DNA of 64,000 bases from Oasisia sp. SBJ-2009 (GCA_964017155.1 OZ024866.1:24066730-24130729); one strand, 5' to 3'; numbered from the stretch's first letter, positions 13,090 to 27,536 are shown. The notes: generated by a model from the letters alone, not told the origin. Translations and numbers: made by a program.

Positions 13090-14300
13090 GCAGTAAGCAG
13101 GCAACAGAGTGGTCTGTGTCGGAGAGATTCCCGCGGGTTGTCATAACCGGGGCCAGTGGGTGAACGGGGCGGGATGTTAATTGCACCGAGCAGTGGGTTA
13201 TCGGCACGGACCGAGCGCGCTCAGATGGCCCCAGCACGGAGCGCAGTGACCATGTGTCGACGGCCGTGGTGAGGCTCCGCGCTGTCTCGCGTGTGGAGCT
13301 GGATTAAGGAGAGTATTGATCGGACGAGCGTCTACTTGCGTCATTGTGGCTGGTGTCTTTGTTCGCTGGAGGATGCCTGCAGTGGCACAGTGGTACTCAG
13401 GTGACCCTCCTCTGGTTCTCACACCTTCTTTCGCTCGTCAACAAACCTTGCCGTTTTCGTAAATAATTACGTAACGAGCGTTGCTTCGTTAATCCCGATG
13501 CTTCATCAACAGAAAGTTTTCAAGAAATTGTGTTCAGGTGTTTCTGCGTTATCTAGGTCGGGATTAATACGGTTGCAGTGTAGTTTTGTGCGCGGGAAAA
13601 GTAATAAAACTAATATTGAAGTAATTGGATGTCTTGTGAGATTGACGCTGGTGCTTGGCTGGAATCCGTCTTTATGGACGGTTCCTTGTTAGTACGGAAA
13701 TAGGAATAGTGGAAATCAGCAATCTTATAGCATCACGGGTCGCTCGGTTGCAATAAATCATGGCTAATATAAATGGGTGAGCGGTGGTTTTTTCAGCAGC
13801 CACGCATGTGACCAATGACGTAGGTAGCATGTCGGGTTGCCTAGCAACGCCGGGCGCGCCGAGAAGCAGGAAATGGCATTGATATTTCGCACAGCCATGG
13901 CCGCGCTGTCCTGCGCAAGTTCACATGTAGCCAATCAATTGTCCTCGTGGCGATTCTATTAATGGCGCGCCGGCCGCTATGTATAGCACACGTGTGGCGG
14001 CTAATATAAATTAATGAACTATTGTGTGGCTATATGTAGACGTCAACACTGGCATAGAACGACGACGGGGGTCGGTGATATGGACTAGAGACATGGCTGA
14101 CATCGCGGTGGTGTGAACGTGTGGTGAGTGCGATGGGTGGCACCGCCGTGTGGGGGTGGGGTGAGTTGTGTGGCGGACATGACCACAGTCCACAGGTAAT
14201 GTCTGTCTTGTGTGGTGTGGAGGCCACGTGGTCGCATGAGTTCTCTGCTGGGTGCCCCAGTTTGAGGGGTTTCACCTTTGGATGGAGTGAAGCATCATGG
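13090..14300. promoter_or_regulatory. CpG-rich block with promoter-type motifs
   Basis: G+C and CpG are much higher here than in the flanks (two GGCGCGCC sites, GGGGCGGG at 13166-13173). Two CCAAT boxes lie at 13812 and 13931, a perfect RFX X-box GTTGCCTAGCAAC at 13836-13848, and GGCTAATATAAAT occurs twice (13762-13774 and 13999-14011), giving a TATAAAT in each. No convincing protein-coding exon is present. It could be the promoter of a noncoding Mef2 5' exon or of another transcript; neither direction nor gene can be decided from sequence. Confidence 0.45.
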
Positions 14301-17300
14301 GTATTGGGTAGTGGGGATAGACTGCCAGCCTGTTTGACAATTTCTTATGACGTGTTAATAGATGGGATTTGTTATGTATTAATTTGTTTGTGTATATTCT
14401 CTACTCTGTGGTTGTGACAGTGAACATGTACTTGCCTAAATATTGTTACAATGATCCGTGATTTATGTCGCTGACGCACAGATTCTTATGACGTATAAAT
14501 GTGATTTTGTTCTTAGAAATCTAATTCATATTTTCGATTTTACTCAAAGAAAGTACAGTGAAGTTAAGAATGTCCATCATAAGTAGGACAGTCTATGTAG
14601 ATAGTCACAGTGAGTCCTGAGTTCTGAAATGAAATAATGATGTGTGTTGGCTGCTGACAATACAAGTGAAGGTGCAGTTTGAATTTTTGTTTTTATAAAT
14701 GCCGACTTTCCATGTTTTTACAAGGAGAAATGTTACAACGTTGTTTCGTTTGAAATGACAACATCGTTCGATGATTGGCAGCGGTGGTTTAGACGTGGTG
14801 AACGTACCGCGCTTATAACCACGTCAGATACAGCGATGTTTTTATTTTATTCATGCCAGTTTACATTCTAGAAATCTACTACATCCATAATATTTCCGAA
14901 GACTTTTGGGATGACCCCCTTGACCTAAATTTCCTCTCCTCTGCATACATCCCACAATGCATCGCTGTAGAGCATTTTTTGTGGCGTCGCCATTTTGAGA
15001 TGTGTTTTGCTGGCGTAGTCAATCAGAAGTTAGCTGTGCATGGCAAGTGGAAACTGTAACTATACCTGCTGACTTATTACGAAAATAACGTAATTTGTAT
15101 GTAATTTTTTAGCTGATTCAGTTCAGTTGGATCCGTGCGAGATAGGTGAATCGAGGCCACCCGTGATTGTGTTTGTGTGAGGGAGAAGCGATTGGCGAAA
15201 GTGGCTTATCTGTGACTTAATGGCAGGGCTCTGTGAGTTTCCATTGGACGCTTTTTGCTTGGTGACAACTAGATTGTTGGTGATTTTGTGGGAACCTGCA
15301 CACATTCGATCGACCGAACGAAGAAAGGCTTGCGTCATTTCCAGACACGTGTATTAGTGTCAGCTAACAGCGGGGCGACTATTGTGTAACATGGAGAAGA
15401 TAAGAATGTAAAAAAGTTACCTTTTGTATTCATTTATGTTTGGTTTTATTGTTACGAAAACATCCTATTCTGTATATTTATACAATGCAAATTTTTTTAA
15501 TATTGATCAACCAGCTGGAAACGCAGCACTGCATAATTTATTATCGAAACAATCCTATGTTAAATGGGATTTTACTATAAAATTACATGATAATTTTTTT
15601 TCCAAGAAGTATGCGTTCACTCAATAGCTAGTAATTTAAGTAGTATTAATCTTATTAGTATTGCTAAGGTTTTTAATATATTCACTGTTCCAGCCTAATT
15701 TCATACTGTTTAGCATTGAGGTGCTAGGTAATATTATAGAGGTGATCCAGTTTACACTGTTCACATGTAGTTGGTATGTAAGCTCTCTGTTCATGTTAGC
15801 CACCATCATGGCACAAGTATTTGTGAGTAGGATCTTGCAAATGAGGGACATACTAAAAACATGTAGTAAATGTCCCAGTAAATCACCCAACGTGATTATC
15901 TGCGGCAGTGTGATCATGTATTTGTTTGTTCAACCTTAGTGTACTGGCGGCAGGGTGTGAGATGTGTTGTAAAAAGAGGCTCCGGAGCTGTTTATTGTGG
16001 TGTTTCTTGGGTCAGATACAGCGAAGCCAGTAACATGTGCAGTCATCTACGTATGAGCGCAATGGCTCATGGGTGGAGCTTCGAAATCTCGACTAAGAAG
16101 ACCCGGGTTCAAATCCTGTGCTGTGGTGTTAAAACCTTGGGAAAGTTTTTTCACTCTACATTGCTCTCCTTCACTCAGTTATATAAATGAGTACCTGGCT
16201 ATAGACAGAGGTGGACATGTGTATGAGCAGCCTTCGCGCAGTCATTGTAGCATATGGCTGGATGCTTCCGAGAAAAGCCAAGATGGTGTCTGAGTGAACA
16301 GGTCTGTCAGGGAAGTAAAGTGTAAAGCCCTTTGAGAAAGTCCTGAGGACTGGATACTGCGCTATATAAAAACTTACCTTTACCTTTCTACTCAGATGCT
16401 CACCCTCTACCATGCTTGTTGAAACTACCTGTCTACCCAATCTAAACTAACCCTCCAGTTCTCTGTATCTAGTTTATGATACATAATACATCATAATACA
16501 TGTGGTAAGCATCTTGTATGGCAGCAGTTAGCATAGAAGCTACTTTAACGTCACCTGTCTGTAATCAGTCTAGTGTTCCAGCCTTCCAGGTATCATTGCT
16601 GGTGAGTCGGTATTCAGGTGTCAGGCTAGTTTATTTCCAAGTACCATCATAATTATATCAGTAAGAAACGTCTGGTATTTGCTCCTAGAATGGGTTGCTA
16701 TTGTCTATAATTTACCACATCATCAAACTGGTTTATATAATATGATTGCTTCATTTCCTGTGCTGTAATCTTCACAGAAGTATTGTGACACTCCAACAAA
16801 CACTCCTTCCTACATTTGCATTCCATAGAATTAAAATGAATTAATGTTATTAGTCAGCTACCACAGACAGTGACGAAAACAATATTCTTGTCATCTGGTG
16901 TATTTTTAGATATGTGTCGTGATCGTATTTCAAACAACAATATTTTATCTGATTGATTGATGATAGAGAATGTATGGTCATTGAAAAGTGTAAATAGTAA
17001 GTTGACTGGATGGTTTTTAACAGTTGTATTTTTAGCATTAATATTAGCACAAGATTTAGTGGCTTTTTAGGACTCAAACAAGTTGTTGATGAATGTGTAT
17101 TTTGATGTTCCATTTGTTAATGACATTTGTGAGTGAGGAGAGAGTGGAATGAAGTGAACGGTGGTGACGAAGGAATGACAATGTGGTGACATGTATCGTG
17201 TGTAGATCACAGACACACTTGTCTTGAGTTTGTGCACTGTGGTCCACCTAGTTAGGCACCAACAGGTCTCAAAGTCACGTTTTTACACGTATAGAAAATT

Positions 17301-18767
17301 CTGTCATGTTTCTGCAGTGATTGATTTATTCCATGCATTTCTGATATTACGTTTAACAAGTAACTGAAAAACAAACGTCACACATTATCACATGTAGATG
17401 ATTAGCTTAAGAAATTTTTCATTTGGGGTCATTGCTAATGTGGGTGATAACGGGTCGGGTGTCATCTGAAATGGGCTGTTGACCAACTATTTTTTGAACT
17501 TGAAAGACTGTTTAGTTTGCTTGTCACGTCGGAGAAATTGACGTAGTTCTACATAAATATGTTAAGCAAGTTAAAATTAATTCTTCTTTTGATATAAGCC
17601 CATAGCAAATAATATACACCATGTACTTAAATTTGTGATGTTCAGATTTGTGGATAAACACGTCTACTCTATTGTGTGCCTTGAAAGCACAGATCTGGTG
17701 ATTTTAAATAGTGATATATATATATATGCAGATTTGTTTAACATGTATTTATATTTGAGGTATTTATCTGGGGACTGGTGCAACATTTCCCCTCGTAGCC
17801 TTGCTGTCGTCCCCGTCTTGTAACTGGAGATTACATTATTGCTGTCGATATTAACTTAGGAAGTCATTGCCTGGAGCAAGAACGTGTCAGTTGTAAAAAA
17901 ATTCACCTCCAAGGCATCAGTCAAGGTGCAGCGTTTAGACAGTATGTAGACCAAAGTACAACAGTGCCAATGTTGCCATGGAGCAACGGCAGAGGTGAAG
18001 TGAAGGTGTCAACCTATGCTATGGTCCACATTGGCCACAAAGACGCAACTTTCGCACTGTGTCTCCCCGACACTTCACTGAATGAACTGAGCTAGTTCTG
18101 GGCCAACTTAGGCCCACCAAACACTTGCTTTAGAAAGTAGTACCAGAGGCCGTAGTGCGGGGGCGTGATCCAGTGCCGTGGTCCTCTAGGTAGGGATTAT
18201 ATCTGCTCAGGAAGAAAAACCTGGGCATAATTAGCCTAACACACCTTTGACTTTGAAATTTAATTAATATTTCTGCCATCGTGAAATGTAAGTAAATCGA
18301 TACACACCCAACAATTTATGTTTTTGAAGTGGTGTAGAGTGATTTTGCAGCTGTGGGCAAGCGTGGCCAGTTTCATACCAGTAATGACAGAGAACACATT
18401 ACAGGTTTTTGTGTGTGTAACGCTATGATGCACTGCAAATTGGCTAGCGATAATATACTTAGTACGGTTGACTAATAAACTTACTTTTGAGGAGGTGGGG
18501 GCTGTTACGTCATTACTAGTTTGCTGCAGACGCAGGAGAAAGATTTACAGGCAGAGGCAGCAATTTGTATTTCTGTTTGATCCATCGTTGAAAAGAGGAC
18601 TTTGGTGCGTCTAGGAGTAATAGACTTGTTGGTATTAACTGATGTATGTCTCTTCTAGATCTCTGACATCTGTCTGCGAAAGTCTACGGTGCACTGTGTA
18701 CCCATAATCTTCTAAGGCAAAAAGTCATCAGTCACTTGCCATAATTTGTCAATTTTGGTTGTTGGAA
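14301..18767. other. noncoding DNA containing the SINE at 16.1 kb
   Basis: Mostly AT-rich. A short G+C-richer part lies at 15.1-15.4 kb. I see no coding exon. The 1 kb left of the satellite shows no related monomers, so the array starts abruptly. Confidence 0.6.
16050..16392 (+). mobile_element. tRNA-derived SINE of a different family with an L2/V-SINE-like 3' tail
   Basis: The head contains AATGGCTCATGGGTGG (A-box-like) and GGTTCAAATCC, an exact pol III B box, at 16106-16116. The 3' part reads AGCCCTTTGAGAAAGTCC and GCGCTATATAAAAAC, resembling the tail shared by L2-clade LINEs and V-SINE/Deu-type SINEs, and ends in short TTTACC repeats. The 5' edge is approximate, and I see no clear target-site duplication. 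Confidence 0.8.
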
Positions 18768-21700
18768 GGGATAGAGAGTGGTTAAAGTATAATATCATAA
18801 CAAGTTTATCCACCTTTACTTACATTTTCTAATATATCAACAGGGACAGAGAGTGGTTAAAGTATAATATCAACAAGTTTATCCACCTTTACTTACATTT
18901 TCTAATATATCAACAGGGACAGAGAGTGGTTAAAGTATAATATCAACAAGTTTATCCACCTTTACTTACATTTTCTAATATATCAACAGGGACAGAGAGT
19001 GGTTAAAATATAATATCAACAAGTTTATCCACCTTTACTTACATTTTCTAATATATCAACAGGGACAGAGAGTGGTTAAAGTATAATATCAACAAGTTTA
19101 TCCACCTTTACTTACATTTTCTAATATATCAACAGGGACAGAGAGTGGTTAAAGTATAATATCAACAAGTTTATCCACCTTTACTTACATTTTCTAATAT
19201 ATCAACAGGGACAGAGAGTGGTTAAAGTATAATATCAACAAGTTTATCCACCTTTACTTACATTTTCTAATATATCAACAGGGACAGAGAGTGGTTAAAA
19301 TATAATATCAACAAGTTTATCCACCTTTACTTACATTTTCTAATATATCAACAGGGACAGAGAGTGGTTAAAGTATAATATCAACAAGTTTATCCACCTT
19401 TACTTACATTTTCTAATATATCAACAGGGACAGAGAGTGGTTAAAATATAATATCAACAAGTTTATCCACCTTTACTTACATTTTCTAATATATCAACAG
19501 GGACAGAGAGTGGTTAAAATATAATATCAACAAGTTTATCCACCTTTACTTACATTTTCTAATATATCAACAGGGACAGAGAGTGGTTAAAGTATAATAT
19601 CAACAAGTTTATCCACCTTTACTTACATTTTCTAATATATCAACAGGGACAGAGAGTGGTTAAAGTATAATATCAACAAGTTTATCCACCTTTACTTACA
19701 TTTTCTAATATATCAACAGGGACAGAGAGTGGTTAAAGTATAATATCAACAAGTTTATCCACCTTTACTTACATTTTCTAATATATCAACAGGGACAGAG
19801 AGTGGTTAAAGTATAATATCATAACAAGTTTAACCACCTTTACTTACATTTTCTAATATATCAACAGGGACAGAGAGTGGTTAAAGTATAATATCAACAA
19901 GTTTATCCACCTTTACTTACATTTTCTAATATATCAACAGGGACAGAGAGTGGTTAAAGTATAATATCAACAAGTTTATCCACCTTTACTTACATTTTCT
20001 AATATATCAACAGGGACAGAGAGTGGTTAAAGTATAATATCAACAAGTTTATCCACCTTTACTTACATTTTCTAATATATCAACAGGGACAGAGAGTGGT
20101 TAAAATATAATATCAACAAGTTTATCCACCTTTACTTACATTTTCTAATATATCAACAGGGACAGAGAGTGGTTAAAGTATAATATCAACAAGTTTATCC
20201 ACCTTTACTTACATTTTCTAATATATCAACAGGGACAGAGAGTGGTTAAAATATAATATCAACAAGTTTATCCACCTTTACTTACATTTTCTAATATATC
20301 AACAGGGACAGAGAGTGGTTAAAGTATAATATCAACAAGTTTATCCACCTTTACTTACATTTTCTAATATATCAACAGGGACAGAGAGTGGTTAAAGTAT
20401 AATATCATAACAAGTTTAACCACCTTTACTTACATTTTCTAATATATCAACAGGGACAGAGAGTGGTTAAAGTATAATATCAACAAGTTTATCCACCTTT
20501 ACTTACATTTTCTAATATATCAACAGGGACAGAGAGTGGTTAAAGTATAATATCAACAAGTTTATCCACCTTTACTTACATTTTCTAATATATCAACAGG
20601 GACAGAGAGTGGTTAAAGTATAATATCAACAAGTTTATCCACCTTTACTTACATTTTCTAATATATCAACAGGGACAGAGAGTGGTTAAAATATAATATC
20701 AACAAGTTTATCCACCTTTACTTACATTTTCTAATATATCAACAGGGACAGAGAGTGGTTAAAGTATAATATCAACAAGTTTATCCACCTTTACTTACAT
20801 TTTCTAATATATCAACAGGGACAGAGAGTGGTTAAAATATAATATCAACAAGTTTATCCACCTTTACTTACATTTTCTAATATATCAACAGGGACAGAGA
20901 GTGGTTAAAGTATAATATCAACAAGTTTATCCACCTTTACTTACATTTTCTAATATATCAACAGGGACAGAGAGTGGTTAAAGTATAATATCAACAAGTT
21001 TATCCACCTTTACTTACATTTTCTAATATATCAACAGGGACAGAGAGTGGTTAAAGTATAATATCATAACAAGTTTATCCACCTTTACTTACATTTTCTA
21101 ATATATCAACAGGGACAGAGAGTGGTTAAAGTATAATATCAACAAGTTTATCCACCTTTACTTACATTTTCTAATATATCAACAGGGACAGAGAGTGGTT
21201 AAAGTATAATATCAACAAGTTTATCCACCTTTACTTACATTTTCTAATATATCAACAGGGACAGAGAGTGGTTAAAATATAATATCAACAAGTTTATCCA
21301 CCTTTACTTACATTTTCTAATATATCAACAGGGACAGAGAGTGGTTAAAGTATAATATCAACAAGTTTAACCACCTTTACTTACATTTTCTAATATATCA
21401 ACAGGGACAGAGAGTGGTTAAAGTATAATATCAACAAGTTTATCCACCTTTACTTACATTTTCTAATATATCAACAGGGACAGAGAGTGGTTAAAGTATA
21501 ATATCATAACAAGTTTATCCACCTTTACTTACATTTTCTAATATATCAACAGGGACAGAGAGTGGTTAAAATATAATATCAACAAGTTTATCCACCTTTA
21601 CTTACATTTTCTAATATATCAACAGGGACAGAGAGTGGTTAAAGTATAATATCATAACAAGTTTATCCACCTTTACTTACATTTTCTAATATATCAACAG

Positions 21701-24700
21701 GGACAGAGAGTGGTTAAAGTATAATATCATAACAAGTTTATCCACCTTTACTTACATTTTCTAATATATCAACAGGGACAGAGAGTGGTTAAAGTATAAT
21801 ATCAACAAGTTTATCCACCTTTACTTACATTTTCTAATATATCAACAGGGACAGAGAGTGGTTAAAATATAATATCATAACAAGTTTATCCACCTTTACT
21901 TACATTTTCTAATATATCAACAGGGACAGAGAGTGGTTAAAGTATAATATCAACAAGTTTATCCACCTTTACTTACATTTTCTAATATATCAACAGGGAC
22001 AGAGAGTGGTTAAAATATAATATCAACAAGTTTATCCACCTTTACTTACATTTTCTAATATATCAACAGGGACAGAGAGTGGTTAAAGTATAATATCATA
22101 ACAAGTTTATCCACCTTTACTTACATTTTCTAATATATCAACAGGGACAGAGAGTGGTTAAAGTATAATATCATAACAAGTTTATCCACCTTTACTTACA
22201 TTTTCTAATATATCAACAGGGACAGAGAGTGGTTAAAGTATAATATCAACAAGTTTATCCACCTTTACTTACATTTTCTAATATATCAACAGGGACAGAG
22301 AGTGGTTAAAGTATAATATCATAACAAGTTTATCCACCTTTACTTACATTTTCTAATATATCAACAGGGACAGAGAGTGGTTAAAGTATAATATCAACAA
22401 GTTTATCCACCTTTACTTACATTTTCTAATATATCAACAGGGACAGAGAGTGGTTAAAGTATAATATCAACAAGTTTATCCACCTTTACTTACATTTTCT
22501 AATATATCAACAGGGACAGAGAGTGGTTAAAATATAATATCATAACAAGTTTATCCACCTTTACTTACATTTTCTAATATATCAACAGGGACAGAGAGTG
22601 GTTAAAGTATAATATCATAACAAGTTTATCCACCTTTACTTACATTTTCTAATATATCAACAGGGACAGAGAGTGGTTAAAGTATAATATCATAACAAGT
22701 TTATCCACCTTTACTTACATTTTCTAATATATCAACAGGGACAGAGAGTGGTTAAAGTATAATATCATAACAAGTTTATCCACCTTTACTTACATTTTCT
22801 AATATATCAACAGGGACAGAGAGTGGTTAAAGTATAATATCAACAAGTTTATCCACCTTTACTTACATTTTCTAATATATCAACAGGGACAGAGAGTGGT
22901 TAAAGTATAATATCAACAAGTTTATCCACCTTTACTTACATTTTCTAATATATCAACAGGGACAGAGAGTGGTTAAAGTATAATATCAACAAGTTTATCC
23001 ACCTTTACTTACATTTTCTAATATATCAACAGGGACAGAGAGTGGTTAAAGTATAATATCAACAAGTTTATCCACCTTTACTTACATTTTCTAATATATC
23101 AACAGGGACAGAGAGTGGTTAAAATATAATATCATAACAAGTTTATCCACCTTTACTTACATTTTCTAATATATCAACAGGGACAGAGAGTGGTTAAAGT
23201 ATAATATCAACAAGTTTATCCACCTTTACTTACATTTTCTAATATATCAACAGGGACAGAGAGTGGTTAAAGTATAATATCAACAAGTTTATCCACCTTT
23301 ACTTACATTTTCTAATATATCAACAGGGACAGAGAGTGGTTAAAGTATAATATCATAACAAGTTTATCCACCTTTACTTACATTTTCTAATATATCAACA
23401 GGGACAGAGAGTGGTTAAAGTATAATATCAACAAGTTTATCCACCTTTACTTACATTTTCTAATATATCAACAGGGACAGAGAGTGGTTAAAGTATAATA
23501 TCAACAAGTTTATCCACCTTTACTTACATTTTCTAATATATCAACAGGGACAGAGAGTGGTTAAAGTATAATATCAACAAGTTTAACCACCTTTACTTAC
23601 ATTTTCTAATATATCAACAGGGACAGAGAGTGGTTAAAATATAATATCATAACAAGTTTATCCACCTTTACTTACATTTTCTAATATATCAACAGGGACA
23701 GAGAGTGGTTAAAGTATAATATCAACAAGTTTATCCACCTTTACTTACATTTTCTAATATATCAACAGGGACAGAGAGTGGTTAAAGTATAATATCATAA
23801 CAAGTTTATCCACCTTTACTTACATTTTCTAATATATCAACAGGGACAGAGAGTGGTTAAAATATAATATCAACAAGTTTATCCACCTTTACTTACATTT
23901 TCTAATATATCAACAGGGACAGAGAGTGGTTAAAGTATAATATCAACAAGTTTAACCACCTTTACTTACATTTTCTAATATATCAACAGGGACAGAGAGT
24001 GGTTAAAGTATAATATCATAACAAGTTTATCCACCTTTACTTACATTTTCTAATATATCAACAGGGACAGAGAGTGGTTAAAGTATAATATCAACAAGTT
24101 TAACCACCTTTACTTACATTTTCTAATATATCAACAGGGACAGAGAGTGGTTAAAATATAATATCAACAAGTTTATCCACCTTTACTTACATTTTCTAAT
24201 ATATCAACAGGGACAGAGAGTGGTTAAAGTATAATATCAACAAGTTTAACCACCTTTACTTACATTTTCTAATATATCAACAGGGACAGAGAGTGGTTAA
24301 AGTATAATATCATAACAAGTTTATCCACCTTTACTTACATTTTCTAATATATCAACAGGGACAGAGAGTGGTTAAAGTATAATATCAACAAGTTTATCCA
24401 CCTTTACTTACATTTTCTAATATATCAACAGGGACAGAGAGTGGTTAAAGTATAATATCAACAAGTTTATCCACCTTTACTTACATTTTCTAATATATCA
24501 ACAGGGACAGAGAGTGGTTAAAGTATAATATCAACAAGTTTATCCACCTTTACTTACATTTTCTAATATATCAACAGGGACAGAGAGTGGTTAAAGTATA
24601 ATATCAACAAGTTTAACCACCTTTACTTACATTTTCTAATATATCAACAGGGACAGAGAGTGGTTAAAATATAATATCATAACAAGTTTATCCACCTTTA

Positions 24701-27536
24701 CTTACATTTTCTAATATATCAACAGGGACAGAGAGTGGTTAAAATATAATATCATAACAAGTTTATCCACCTTTACTTACATTTTCTAATATATCAACAG
24801 GGACAGAGAGTGGTTAAAGTATAATATCATAACAAGTTTATCCACCTTTACTTACATTTTCTAATATATCAACAGGGACAGAGAGTGGTTAAAGTATAAT
24901 ATCATAACAAGTTTATCCACCTTTACTTACATTTTCTAATATATCAACAGGGACAGAGAGTGGTTAAAGTATAATATCAACAAGTTTATCCACCTTTACT
25001 TACATTTTCTAATATATCAACAGGGACAGAGAGTGGTTAAAGTATAATATCATAACAAGTTTAACCACCTTTACTTACATTTTCTAATATATCAACAGGG
25101 ACAGAGAGTGGTTAAAGTATAATATCAACAAGTTTATCCACCTTTACTTACATTTTCTAATATATCAACAGGGACAGAGAGTGGTTAAAGTATAATATCA
25201 TAACAAGTTTATCCACCTTTACTTACATTTTCTAATATATCAACAGGGACAGAGAGTGGTTAAAGTATAATATCATAACAAGTTTATCCACCTTTACTTA
25301 CATTTTCTAATATATCAACAGGGACAGAGAGTGGTTAAAGTATAATATCATAACAAGTTTATCCACCTTTACTTACATTTTCTAATATATCAACAGGGAC
25401 AGAGAGTGGTTAAAGTATAATATCAACAAGTTTATCCACCTTTACTTACATTTTCTAATATATCAACAGGGACAGAGAGTGGTTAAAGTATAATATCATA
25501 ACAAGTTTAACCACCTTTACTTACATTTTCTAATATATCAACAGGGACAGAGAGTGGTTAAAGTATAATATCAACAAGTTTAACCACCTTTACTTACATT
25601 TTCTAATATATCAACAGGGACAGAGAGTGGTTAAAGTATAATATCAACAAGTTTATCCACCTTTACTTACATTTTCTAATATATCAACAGGGACAGAGAG
25701 TGGTTAAAGTATAATATCATAACAAGTTTATCCACCTTTACTTACATTTTCTAATATATCAACAGGGACAGAGAGTGGTTAAAGTATAATATCAACAAGT
25801 TTAACCACCTTTACTTACATTTTCTAATATATCAACAGGGACAGAGAGTGGTTAAAGTATAATATCAACAAGTTTATCCACCTTTACTTACATTTTCTAA
25901 TATATCAACAGGGACAGAGAGTGGTTAAAGTATAATATCATAACAAGTTTAACCACCTTTACTTACATTTTCTAATATATCAACAGGGACAGAGAGTGGT
26001 TAAAGTATAATATCAACAAGTTTAACCACCTTTACTTACATTTTCTAATATATCAACAGGGACAGAGAGTGGTTAAAGTATAATATCAACAAGTTTATCC
26101 ACCTTTACTTACATTTTCTAATATATCAACAGGGACAGAGAGTGGTTAAAGTATAATATCAACAAGTTTATCCACCTTTACTTACATTTTCTAATATATC
26201 AACAGGGACAGAGAGTGGTTAAAGTATAATATCAACAAGTTTATCCACCTTTACTTACATTTTCTAATATATCAACAGGGACAGAGAGTGGTTAAAGTAT
26301 AATATCAACAAGTTTATCCACCTTTACTTACATTTTCTAATATATCAACAGGGACAGAGAGTGGTTAAAATATAATATCAACAAGTTTATCCACCTTTAC
26401 TTACATTTTCTAATATATCAACAGGGACAGAGAGTGGTTAAAATATAATATCATAACAAGTTTATCCACCTTTACTTACATTTTCTAATATATCAACAGG
26501 GACAGAGAGTGGTTAAAGTATAATATCATAACAAGTTTATCCACCTTTACTTACATTTTCTAATATATCAACAGGGACAGAGAGTGGTTAAAATATAATA
26601 TCATAACAAGTTTATCCACCTTTACTTACATTTTCTAATATATCAACAGGGACAGAGAGTGGTTAAAGTATAATATCATAACAAGTTTATCCACCTTTAC
26701 TTACATTTTCTAATATATCAACAGGGACAGAGAGTGGTTAAAGTATAATATCATAATAAGTTTATCCACCTTTACTTACATTTTCTAATATATCAACAGG
26801 GACAGAGAGTGGTTAAAGTATAATATCATAACAAGTTTATCCACCTTTACTTACATTTTCTAATATATCAACAGGGACAGAGAGTGGTTAAAGTATAATA
26901 TCAACAAGTTTATCCACCTTTACTTACATTTTCTAATATATCAACAGGGACAGAGAGTGGTTAAAGTATAATATCAACAAGTTTATCCACCTTTACTTAC
27001 ATTTTCTAATATATCAACAGGGACAGAGAGTGGTTAAAGTATAATATCAACAAGTTTATCCACCTTTACTTACATTTTCTAATATATCAACAGGGACAGA
27101 GAGTGGTTAAAGTATAATATCAACAAGTTTATCCACCTTTACTTACATTTTCTAATATATCAACAGGGACAGAGAGTGGTTAAAGTATAATATCAACAAG
27201 TTTATCCACCTTTACTTACATTTTCTAATATATCAACAGGGACAGAGAGTGGTTAAAGTATAATATCAACAAGTTTATCCACCTTTACTTACATTTTCTA
27301 ATATATCAACAGGGACAGAGAGTGGTTAAAGTATAATATCAACAAGTTTATCCACCTTTACTTACATTTTCTAATATATCAACAGGGACAGAGAGTGGTT
27401 AAAGTATAATATCAACAAGTTTATCCACCTTTACTTACATTTTCTAATATATCAACAGGGACAGAGAGTGGTTAAAATATAATAATTGTCATAACAGGGG
27501 TTAACCACCTTCACTCCACCTTCTAATATATCAACA
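18768..27536. repeat. 73/75-bp satellite array, 118 units plus one degenerate end unit
   Basis: The unit begins GGGACAGAGAGTGG and ends TAATATATCAACA. From the first unit (18768) to the last, degenerate one (27458) there are 8690 bp, which equals 118 units: 80 of 73 bp and 38 of 75 bp. I counted 38 copies of the two-base insertion (ATCATAAC instead of ATCAAC), which agrees with this arithmetic. Besides the indel, units vary mainly at two sites: AAAGTATA or AAAATATA, and TTTATCCACC or TTTAACCACC (about 14 of the latter). Every frame is closed by stops. The first unit carries GGGATAG and the last is clearly diverged, as expected at array edges. Confidence 0.98.

Noticed and set aside
16081..16120. 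Functional tRNA gene
   Set aside because: The B box is exact, but the acceptor stem does not pair and the tRNA-like part continues into a SINE body and tail.
18768..27536. CRISPR-like direct repeats
   Set aside because: Units are contiguous with no unique spacers and the sequence is animal DNA; this is a satellite.
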